A program made the translations under genes and the position numbers. From NCBI GenBank assembly GCA_963843755.1, contig CAWJLS010000002.1, forward strand, positions 1 through 64,000: a stretch of DNA of 64,000 bases, given 5' to 3'. The DNA comes from CAWJLS01 sp963843755 (lineage in GTDB: Bacteria > Acidobacteriota > Thermoanaerobaculia > Multivoradales > DATKCC01). This document shows positions 52,358 to 61,528 of this stretch, in pieces. Below the pieces are notes generated by a model. That model worked only from the letters and a program-made list of their open reading frames with translations, was not told the DNA's origin and made no database searches. Within the stretch, counting starts at the first letter, position 1. The number at the start of each line of letters is the position of its first letter.

Positions 52358-52407
52358 GAGACGGGCCCGGGGTCGCTCAGGTTCTCCTGGCGGCTCCGGG
52401 CCGTCTC
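52358..52407. terminator. Hairpin between convergent PEGA and ogt genes
   Basis: A 12-bp stem with one bulged G (52358-52370 with 52396-52407) sits in the 130-base gap between two convergent genes, where a two-way terminator is expected. The loop is long (25 bases) and there is no U-run. Confidence 0.45.
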
Positions 52408-52413
52408 CTCAGG

Positions 52414-52965
52414 TCACACCGCGTCGTCGCGGTTGTCTTTCTCCAGCTTCAACAACCACTTCTTCTTGTCCTTGCCGGCGATGAAGCTGCCGACGCCGGA
52501 CTTGTTGGTCACCACGCGGTGGCAGGGGACGAGGATCGGCAGAGGGTTCTCGACCAGAACCGCTAGCACCTGGCGGTAGCCCTCGGGGTGGCCGGCGGCG
52601 GAAGCGATCTTCTGGTAGGTCCGCGTGCGGCCGTAGGGGATCTTGGCGACCTCTTGGAGCACCCGCTGGTCGAAGCGGGGCAGGCCGGTCCCCTTGATGT
52701 CGTAGCTCAGCTCCAGGTTCTTGCGGGCGCCGGCGAAGTACTCCGAGAGCCGGCCGAAGAGCTCATCGAGGAACTCGGACCCGTCCAGGTCCTCGAACGG
52801 CGTGAACACACCGCCGTCGTCCTCCTCGTTCCCTTTGGGCCCGATCACCACCCGGGTGACGGTCTGATCTCGAAGCTCGATTCCGAGGGGCCCGATCGCG
52901 GAGGGGAAGAGGACTCGGAGGGTCTCGGCGGAAGGCTCGACGGCCGCATCTCCCTTCTCTGCCAT
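52414..52965 (-). CDS. ogt: Methylated-DNA--protein-cysteine methyltransferase (Ogt/MGMT)
   Basis: 183 residues. The C-terminal DNA-repair domain has the acceptor Cys148 in ILVPCHRVVTNKSGVGSF, and the helix-turn-helix part FDQRVLQEVAKIPYGRTRTY with GHPEGYRQVLAVLVENPLPI. It takes the alkyl group from O6-alkylguanine irreversibly. The Asn hinge normally in A-N-x-x-N-P is here V-L-V-E-N-P, a small departure. An insertion of acidic residues near 47-60 (EEDDGG) lies in the N-terminal domain. The stop faces the PEGA gene. Confidence 0.9.
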   Translation of the reverse strand: MAEKGDAAVEPSAETLRVLFPSAIGPLGIELRDQTVTRVVIGPKGNEEDDGGVFTPFEDLDGSEFLDELFGRLSEYFAGARKNLELSYDIKGTGLPRFDQRVLQEVAKIPYGRTRTYQKIASAAGHPEGYRQVLAVLVENPLPILVPCHRVVTNKSGVGSFIAGKDKKKWLLKLEKDNRDDAV

Positions 52966-53048
52966 GACGGCAGCGTATCACGGGAAATCCCGTGGCGGCA
53001 GGCATCTCGGCGCGGTCGGCGAGAGAGGGAACGACCCGTGGAGGGCGC

Positions 53049-53828
53049 TCAGGAGACGCTCGTCGAAGGGGCGTCCGGCGCTGCCCCGTTCTCTGTCTCG
53101 TCAGGCCGCGAGCCCGGCTCGGGAGCCGGAGCCAGCCGCACCGGCACCTGGGTCCAGTGGGCCGCGGCGAGCTCGCCGATCAGGTCGACCGGATCGGTGT
53201 AGGGGCGATCCGGGATCGTGCGGCGGCGGACTCGGAAGGTGGTGGCGCCGGCGAGCGGGAAGGGCGCGAGATGGACGGTCTCGCCGGTGAGCCGGCCGCG
53301 GTAGCCGGCGAGCTCGAACGGCTCCGGCCAGCGGTCGCAGGCGGCCAGCGAGATGCGGTCGGCCAGCGCCAGGAAACGGTAGTCGGCCTCGACCTCCTCC
53401 GGCGTCGTCTCGGCCACGTCCAGCAGGTCGCCGGCGAGCTCGTCGAGCAGGCCGAACAGGCCCTCGTCCCAGGTCTCGTCGCCCCGCCGGTCGCTGGAGA
53501 CGACCTCTGCGTGGCGACAGATGAGCAGCGCCGCGTAGGCGTTGCGACCGGCGTGACGCTCGATCCCGCGGCGCCAGAGCTCGATCCGCGGGCCGTCGGG
53601 CAGCGTCCTGAAGTCGTGAGGCCGGCCGGTGACCGGATCGACCCACGGGGCGGAGTCGGTCTCCCGCCAGCCGTTGTCGTGCTCGCGGACGGCGAACAGC
53701 ACGTCGGCGCGGTGCGGGCTCTCCGGCAGGCCGTCGGCCCGCCAGAGCGACGCGATCTCGCCCGCCAGGTGGGCGTGATCGGACTGGGTGACGATGTGGA
53801 GGCAGCCGTCGTCGGGGACCACGATCAT
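53049..53828 (-). CDS. DUF3891-family protein
   Basis: 259 residues. The pattern MIVVPDDGCLHIVTQSDHAHLAGEIA, FAVREHDNGWRETD, HAGRNAYAALLICRHAEV and LADRISLAACD fits the DUF3891 family, whose His/Asp residues (QSDHA, EHDNGW, CRH, LADRISL) resemble an HD-type metal site. The reaction is unknown. No signal or membrane segment is seen. It is divergent from the tryptophanase-like gene, with a short palindrome at 53871-53885 between them. Confidence 0.75.
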   Translation of the reverse strand: MIVVPDDGCLHIVTQSDHAHLAGEIASLWRADGLPESPHRADVLFAVREHDNGWRETDSAPWVDPVTGRPHDFRTLPDGPRIELWRRGIERHAGRNAYAALLICRHAEVVSSDRRGDETWDEGLFGLLDELAGDLLDVAETTPEEVEADYRFLALADRISLAACDRWPEPFELAGYRGRLTGETVHLAPFPLAGATTFRVRRRTIPDRPYTDPVDLIGELAAAHWTQVPVRLAPAPEPGSRPDETENGAAPDAPSTSVS

Positions 53829-53870
53829 GGGGCCGGACGTTACCAGTCTTGCCGCGTCTTGCGAGAGAGC

Positions 53871-53885
53871 GGTACGGGCCGTACC
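53871..53885. promoter_or_regulatory. 15-base palindrome in the DUF3891/lyase divergent region
   Basis: GGTACGG and CCGTACC flank a single central G, a perfect inverted repeat 43 bases before the DUF3891 start codon and about 150 bases before the lyase gene. It could be an operator for either gene; no regulator is coded nearby. Confidence 0.4.
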
Positions 53886-54036
53886 ATGGTCGCGCCGCCG
53901 GTCGACGATCGCGTGTCGCGGACCAGGCCGCTCGCGATCCGCCGTCGAGTCGATCGGGGCACCTCGGCACAGCTCATCCCGTCAACTCCGACGAGCTCAA
54001 CTTCTCAGACAGTTTCCTTCCCTCGGAGGCACCTCT

Positions 54037-55413
54037 ATGCGATTCATGCCCGAGCCGTGGCGCGTCAAGGTCGTCGAGCCGATCCGTCTGCCCGGTCCCG
54101 AAGAGCGGGAGCGGGACCTCGTCGCCGCCGGCTTCAACCTGTTCATGGTCCCGTCCGAAGCGGTGTTCATCGACCTGTTCACCGACTCCGGCACCTCCGC
54201 CATGTCGGACAACCAGTGGGCGGGGATGATGCGCGGCGACGAGGCCTACGCCGGCGCGCGCAACTACTTCCACCTCGAGGAGACGGTCCACGAGATCTTC
54301 GGCTTCCCGTACATGGTGCCGGTCCACCAGGGGCGCGTCGCCGAGAACCTGCTGTTCTCCCAGTTGGTCCGGCCGGGCGCGGTCGTCCCGAGCAACAACC
54401 ACTTCGACACCACCCGGGCCAACATCGAGGTCAACGGCGGCGAGGCGCTCGACCTGGTGATCGACGAAGGGCGCGACCCGGAGGCCGACCATCCGTTCAA
54501 GGGCAACATCGACCTCGCCAAGCTGCGCCACCTGTTCGAGACCACGCCGCCGGAGCGCATTCCGCTGGCCATGCTCACCCTGACCAACAACTCCGGCGGC
54601 GGCCAGCCGGTCTCCCTCGCCAACGTCAAGGCGATGTCGGCGGTGTGCAAGGAGTTCGGCGTCCCGTTCTACCTCGACGCCTGCCGCTTCGCCGAGAACT
54701 CCTGGTTCATCAAGCAGCGCGAGGAGGGGCAGGGGGGGCGCACGGTCGCCGAGATCGCCCGCGAGACCTTCTCCTACGCCGACGGCTGCACCATGAGCGC
54801 GAAAAAGGACGGCCTGGCCAACATGGGCGGTTTCCTGGCGAGCCGCGACCAGGGGCTGATCGAGACGATCAAGCAGCGGATGGTGGTGATCGAGGGCTTC
54901 CCGACCTACGGCGGCCTGGCGGGCCGGGATCTCGAGGCGGTCTCCCGCGGGCTGCGCGAGGTGCTCAACGAGGACTACCTCGCCTACCGCACCGGGCAGG
55001 TCGCCGCGTTCGGCAAGGCGCTGACCGACGCCGGCATCCCGATCGTCCAGCCGCCGGGCGGCCACGCCGTCTACATCGACGCCCGCCACTTCCTGCCGGA
55101 GATCCCCCAGGCCCACTTCCCGGCCCAGGCGCTGGTGGTGGCGCTCTACCGGGAGGGCGCGGTGCGCGGGGTGGAGATCGGCAGCGTCATGTTCGGCCAC
55201 GACGACCCGGAGACCGGCGAGCCCGTCTTCGCCCCGATGGAGCTCGTGCGCCTCGCCGTACCGCGGCGGGTGTACACCAACAGCCACCTCAAGTACGTGG
55301 TCGAGGTGCTGGAGGAGATCAAGGAGCATAAGGAGCGACTCAAGGGACTGAAGATCGTTTCGCAGGCCAAAGTGCTCCGGCACTTCACGGCGCGGTTCGA
55401 AGAGATCGGGTAA
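54037..55413 (+). CDS. Tryptophanase / tyrosine phenol-lyase family beta-eliminating lyase
   Basis: 458 residues from the ATG at 54037, 7 bases after a cggagg site. Fold type I PLP enzyme of the TnaA/Tpl pair. The PLP Lys is Lys257 in MSAKKDGLANMGGF; other hallmarks are FTDSGTSAMSDNQWAGMMRG, VHQGRVAENLLF and EGFPTYGGLAGRDLEAVSRG. It splits an aromatic or related amino acid to pyruvate, ammonia and indole or phenol. Motifs are mixed: HFDTTRAN and SAKKD are tryptophanase-like, AMSDNQWAGMM and GLAGRD are like tyrosine phenol-lyase. Tryptophanase is the better guess from the Asp in FDTT, but the substrate is open. No tnaC-type leader or permease is seen. Confidence 0.85.
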   Translation: MRFMPEPWRVKVVEPIRLPGPEERERDLVAAGFNLFMVPSEAVFIDLFTDSGTSAMSDNQWAGMMRGDEAYAGARNYFHLEETVHEIFGFPYMVPVHQGRVAENLLFSQLVRPGAVVPSNNHFDTTRANIEVNGGEALDLVIDEGRDPEADHPFKGNIDLAKLRHLFETTPPERIPLAMLTLTNNSGGGQPVSLANVKAMSAVCKEFGVPFYLDACRFAENSWFIKQREEGQGGRTVAEIARETFSYADGCTMSAKKDGLANMGGFLASRDQGLIETIKQRMVVIEGFPTYGGLAGRDLEAVSRGLREVLNEDYLAYRTGQVAAFGKALTDAGIPIVQPPGGHAVYIDARHFLPEIPQAHFPAQALVVALYREGAVRGVEIGSVMFGHDDPETGEPVFAPMELVRLAVPRRVYTNSHLKYVVEVLEEIKEHKERLKGLKIVSQAKVLRHFTARFEEIG

Positions 55414-55471
55414 GGCAGGGGGCCCGGGGCGGGAGGGCGAGTCGAGGAGAGCGGGGTAGGGGAGGTTCGCC

Positions 55472-55617
55472 GGGAGCGGGTGGGGAGGCGGCGGCTCCGG
55501 GACGGCGCGCGTTACGGGTTGTTGGGGGACAAGCGCGCGTCTCGACATGGTCCGCGTCGGGCCTCCTCGCCGCGCGATCGTCGTCGCGGACGCGGCCCAT
55601 GACGCCCTCCACCGCCG
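55472..55617 (+). repeat. Imperfect inverted repeat, left arm
   Basis: About 145 bases that match the reverse complement of 56119-56262 at roughly three-quarters or more of positions by eye. The best conserved parts are ggctccgggac, cgacatgg and gacgccctccaccgc. Confidence 0.7.
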
Positions 55618-56118
55618 CCTCCCCACCCGCTCCTCATCGAGCCGTCTGCCGGTGTGCTTCCCTGCGCTCAAGGCCCCGGTGCTTGCTTGTCCGTTCTGGT
55701 GCGAGGCGGAAGGGCCGCGGTCAGGTCTCCGCCTGCTGCGTGCGCTCGCCGATCCCTACAGAGGAGGGGCTACGGGGACGCTCGTTGACCGCCCTCTCGT
55801 GGTTCGTAGCCGTCGTTACTCAGGCGGAGAGCGGTCTCATCCACTTCCCAACGAGCTGTGTCCCGAAGAGTTCCTGAAAGGTAAGTGCGGCGTCTAGTCT
55901 CGACGTAGGGGAGTCAAGAGAATTCGGCTCGGATGCGACTCTCGGCGGAGACAGTCTCTGCAGTCTCGCGGTTGCGACCCCCAAGTACCCACTTGCCGGC
56001 GATCGATGCGAGCGGCGGGGCTTCCGTAGGGAACGGGCCGCCATACACCCTTGAGGTGTCGACACCCCCAGGCCGGTATGCCAACGATCGTTGCGCAGTC
56101 GAGCGGTCCGGGGGGCGA

Positions 56119-56262
56119 GCGGTGGAGGGCGTCATGGACCGCGTCCGCGACAGCCTTTGCGTGGCAGGGCGGCCCGACGCGGGCCATGTCGAGGCGCGCG
56201 TTGATCTCCCAACCGTCCAGTTCGCGCGCTGTCCCGGAGCCGTCGCTCCCCGGACCGCTCCG
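56119..56262 (-). repeat. Imperfect inverted repeat, right arm
   Basis: The inverted copy of the element at 55472-55617, about 500 bases away. Substitutions fall at all codon positions, so the similarity is unlikely to reflect a protein under selection. Confidence 0.7.
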
Positions 56263-56365
56263 GCAACCCCCTCGCCGAAGGACCGCCGCCCGAACCCGAT
56301 CCAGCCGCCCGTCCTGCCCCTCCGGACGGGGCACCACCGACCCCAGACTGTAGACTACGCCGGTC

Positions 56366-58654
<2,289 letters not shown>

Positions 58655-58710
58655 GCCCGTCCGCGGACGACAGGACGGCGGTTCGGTGGACTGTCCGGCG
58701 CGACCGCTTG

Positions 58711-58735
58711 GTCGGACCGTCTGGTCCGACTTTCT
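58711..58735 (+). terminator. Terminator after maeB
   Basis: A perfect 8-bp stem GTCGGACC/GGTCCGAC (58711-58718 with 58723-58730), a GTCT loop and TTTCT lie 56 bases after the maeB stop. Confidence 0.75.
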
Positions 58736-58743
58736 GGCCCACC

Positions 58744-58774
58744 TTCTAGCAAGCCCCGGGGGACGTTGCTAGAA
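58744..58774. promoter_or_regulatory. Perfect 9+9 inverted repeat before the CsgG-like gene, likely operator
   Basis: TTCTAGCAA (58744-58752) and TTGCTAGAA (58766-58774) are separated by 13 bases, so the half-sites are 22 bases apart, two helix turns. The right half overlaps a -10-like TAGAAT (58770-58775). A dimeric repressor site is a natural reading. The rest of the 308-base gap up to 58963 shows no gene; a caggaggt ribosome site is at 58947-58954. Confidence 0.55.
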
Positions 58775-58962
58775 TGTGCCGGTCACCGTCCCGGGAAAAC
58801 GACCTGGCGATCCCGTGGTGGCACCGCCGTTCACACGGAGCCGCGATCACAGTGCGGCCCCGCCACCGCCTCGCGCGTCGGCGCACGGGCGTTCCGGCGC
58901 ATCGGCGCATCGGAAGTAACCGGGTTCGATTTCCGACATCACAGAGCAGGAGGTCATCGACC

Positions 58963-59598
58963 ATGAAGCGTCATCTCTTGAGTGCCGTCGTAGGCGTCAT
59001 CTGTCTTTCTTTCTTCGTGGCGCTGGTGCAGCCCGCCTTCGCTGCCGAGAAGCCGCGCATCGCGGTGCTCGAGTTCGAGAACAAAGCCGACTCGGGCTGG
59101 CACTGGTGGAACGACCGCGGTGCCGCCGCCATGCAGGACGTGTTCGTCACCGAGCTGGTCAAGAGCGGCAAGTTCCGGGTCATCGACCGCGAGAAGCTCG
59201 ACGCACTGCTGCGGGAGAAGAACCTCTCCCTCTCCGGTGACGTCGATCCGTCGACCGCCGTCCGCGCCGGCAAGCTCCTCGGCGTCGAGTACTTCCTGGT
59301 CGGCGCGGTGACCGAGTACGGCGCCACCGAAACCGGCGCCCACGGCCGCGGCGTCCGCGGCCTGCCCGGCTTCTCCGCCGGCAAGAAGACCTTCGTCGCC
59401 GCGGCCAACGCCCGGATCATCAACGCCGAGACCGGAGAGATCGTCTGGGCCGACGAGGCGCGGGCGGAGGACGCCCACATGAAGCTGTCGATCGGCGGCT
59501 TCGGCGGCGGTGTCCAGAACGACGAGCGGATGTTCGACAAGGTGATGAAGCCGGTCGTCCAGGAGCTGACCGCGAGCATCAAGGCCGCGGACCTGTAA
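58963..59598 (+). CDS. CsgG/HfaB-family secreted protein
   Basis: 211 residues from the ATG at 58963, 8 bases after a caggaggt site. A signal peptide (SAVVGVICLSFFVALVQPAF) is followed by the CsgG-type core: RIAVLEFENKAD, FVTELVKSGKFRVIDREKLD, ALLREKNLSLSGDVDPSTAV, LLGVEYFLVGAVTEYG and ARIINAETGEIVWADEA. No lipobox Cys is present, unlike E. coli CsgG, so it is probably a soluble periplasmic member. CsgG forms an outer-membrane channel for curli; most relatives have other, unknown roles. No curli genes are in the window. Confidence 0.85.
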   Translation: MKRHLLSAVVGVICLSFFVALVQPAFAAEKPRIAVLEFENKADSGWHWWNDRGAAAMQDVFVTELVKSGKFRVIDREKLDALLREKNLSLSGDVDPSTAVRAGKLLGVEYFLVGAVTEYGATETGAHGRGVRGLPGFSAGKKTFVAAANARIINAETGEIVWADEARAEDAHMKLSIGGFGGGVQNDERMFDKVMKPVVQELTASIKAADL

Positions 59599-59639
59599 GG
59601 CTCTCCCCCCAAGCGCCCCGCGCCACCCGGCGCACAAGC

Positions 59640-59683
59640 AAGGCCCGGCTCGCCGCGTTCGATCTGAGCGGCAGCCGGGCCTT
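59640..59683 (+). terminator. Hairpin after the CsgG-like gene
   Basis: A perfect 11-bp stem AAGGCCCGGCT/AGCCGGGCCTT (59640-59650 with 59673-59683) with a 22-base loop lies 41 bases after the stop. The tail is only weakly U-rich. Confidence 0.6.
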
Positions 59684-59815
59684 CGTGCGTTCGGGGTGCA
59701 CAACGAGCAGGATCGACGCAGCGGACCGCGGACGGGGCGTCCCTCTCCCCGGTCTCGCGACGTCACGTCTCAAAGGGCGTCTGCCCCGCACCAAGGGTGT
59801 GGGAGATCAACACCG

Positions 59816-61522
59816 ATGAAGTTTCTCAAGTTCGTACTCATGCGTTCGGGTCAGGCGCGCCGGCTGTTGATCGGCGCGGTGGTGGCCGGAGCGCTCAGCG
59901 GCGGGGCGAGCGTCGCCCTGCTCGCGGTGGTCAACTCCAGCCTGCGCGCCGAGGCGGGCGCGGACCTCCGGCGCGTCGGCCTGGCGTTCCTCGGGCTGAT
60001 CGTCGTGGTCACCGTGGCGCGGGTCGCCTCGATCTCGCTCCTGGCCACCCTCGGCCAGGGCATGGTCCGGGACCTGCGAATCCAGATCAGCCGCCAGATC
60101 CTTGCGGCCCCCCTGGGGCGGCTGGAGGAGCTCGGTGCGCACCGGCTGTTCGCGACGCTGACCGACGACGTCAACGCGCTCACCCAGGCGCTGCTGTTCG
60201 TGCCGGTCCTGTTCATCAACGGAACGATCGTCCTCGGTGGGTTCGGCTACCTGGCGTGGCTCGACGTTCGGCTCTTCGGCCTGTTCCTGGTGGCGGTGGT
60301 GGTCGGTGCCTTCAGCTACCGCATCCCGGCGATGATCGGCGTGCGCAAGTTCGCCCTGGCGCGGGAAGAGCAGGACAACCTGTTCGAGCACTTCCGCGGG
60401 CTGACCGAAGGCGTCAAGGAGCTCAAGCTCCACCGGCTCCGCCGCCTCGCGTTCGTCGACCTGCTCTATGGGACCGCCGACCTGGTGCGGCGCCTACGGG
60501 TCACGGCGGCGCTGGTCTACGGCACGGCCGCGGCCTGGGGGAACCTGCTGTTCTTCGTCGTCATCGGCGTACTGCTGTTCGTCCGACCATCGTTCGTCAC
60601 CGCCAGCCGCGACGTCCTGGTCGGCTACACCCTCGTCCTGCTCTACCTCATGGGGCCGCTCCAGACGCTGCTCGACCAGGTCTCGAACCTCGGACGGGCG
60701 GAGGTGGCGGTGCGCAAGATCCACCACCTCGGCTTCCAGCTCGCCGAGAGCGGCAGCGAGGATCTCGGCGCCGGACGCTTCGAGCGGGACAGCGCCGCGG
60801 CCGGTGGAGGAGCCGCGGCCCCTGACGAAGCCGCGGCGCCCTGGAGCCACCTGTCGCTGGACGGGGTCACCCACACGTACCATGCGGCCGACGAGGACCG
60901 GGCGTTCACCCTGGGCCCGGTCGACTTCACCCTGAAGCCGGGGGAGCTGGTCTTCCTGGTGGGGGGCAACGGCAGTGGCAAGACCACCCTGGCGAAGGTG
61001 CTGGTCGGGCTCTACGCGCCCGACGGCGGTGAGCTCCGGGTCGACGGCGAGCTGGTGGCGCCGCAGGAGGTGGACGCCTACCGCCAGCTCTTCTCGGTGG
61101 TGTTCGGGGACTTCTACCTGTTCGACCGGCTCCTCGGGCTCGAAGGGGCGGACGTCGACGAGCGGGCGCGGCGCTACCTGGCCGAGCTCCAGATCGGTCA
61201 CAAGGTGGAGGTGAAGGACGGCGCCCTGTCGACCGTCGACCTGTCCCAGGGGCAACGCAAGCGGCTGGCGCTGCTCACCGCCTACCTGGAGGATCGGCCG
61301 ATCTACCTGTTCGACGAATGGGCGGCGGACCAGGACCCCGTGTTCAAAGACATCTTCTACCGCGAGGTCCTGCCGGAGCTGGCCCGACGGGGGAAGGCGG
61401 TCGTCGCCATCAGCCACGACGACCGCTACTACCCGCTGGCGCACCGGGTGGTCAAGATGGCCGACGGCCGCGTCGAGTACGACGGGCCGGCCGACGGCAT
61501 GCCCCGCTTCCGGGGCGACTAG
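59816..61522 (+). CDS. ABC exporter of the cyclic-peptide type (SyrD/PvdE/YojI-like)
   Basis: 568 residues from the ATG at 59816 with gggag 10 bases upstream. Residues 1-300 hold six membrane helices; the ATPase (about 345-568) has Walker A VGGNGSGKTTLAK near 383, the diagnostic variant signature VDLSQGQRKRLALLTAYLED and Walker B IYLFDEWAADQDPVFKDIFY. The motif DEWAADQDP and the FKD-F-Y-x-x-LP pattern mark the SyrD/PvdE family, which exports pyoverdine-like or microcin-like peptides. No peptide synthetase or precursor gene is in the window, so the cargo is unknown. It is convergent with the pseudokinase gene, only 6 bases away. Confidence 0.87.
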   Translation: MKFLKFVLMRSGQARRLLIGAVVAGALSGGASVALLAVVNSSLRAEAGADLRRVGLAFLGLIVVVTVARVASISLLATLGQGMVRDLRIQISRQILAAPLGRLEELGAHRLFATLTDDVNALTQALLFVPVLFINGTIVLGGFGYLAWLDVRLFGLFLVAVVVGAFSYRIPAMIGVRKFALAREEQDNLFEHFRGLTEGVKELKLHRLRRLAFVDLLYGTADLVRRLRVTAALVYGTAAAWGNLLFFVVIGVLLFVRPSFVTASRDVLVGYTLVLLYLMGPLQTLLDQVSNLGRAEVAVRKIHHLGFQLAESGSEDLGAGRFERDSAAAGGGAAAPDEAAAPWSHLSLDGVTHTYHAADEDRAFTLGPVDFTLKPGELVFLVGGNGSGKTTLAKVLVGLYAPDGGELRVDGELVAPQEVDAYRQLFSVVFGDFYLFDRLLGLEGADVDERARRYLAELQIGHKVEVKDGALSTVDLSQGQRKRLALLTAYLEDRPIYLFDEWAADQDPVFKDIFYREVLPELARRGKAVVAISHDDRYYPLAHRVVKMADGRVEYDGPADGMPRFRGD

Positions 61523-61528
61523 GCATTT

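Larger units (their letters stand above)
55414..56365. other. Gene-free 0.95 kb segment with large inverted repeat
   Basis: No reading frame here looks like a conserved protein. The short frames on both strands that encode similar peptides (VADA-HDALH) arise from two inverted copies of one element at 55472-55617 and 56119-56262. The 500 bases between the arms show nothing recognisable. The segment separates the lyase gene from maeB and may be a degraded mobile or REP-like element. Confidence 0.5.
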
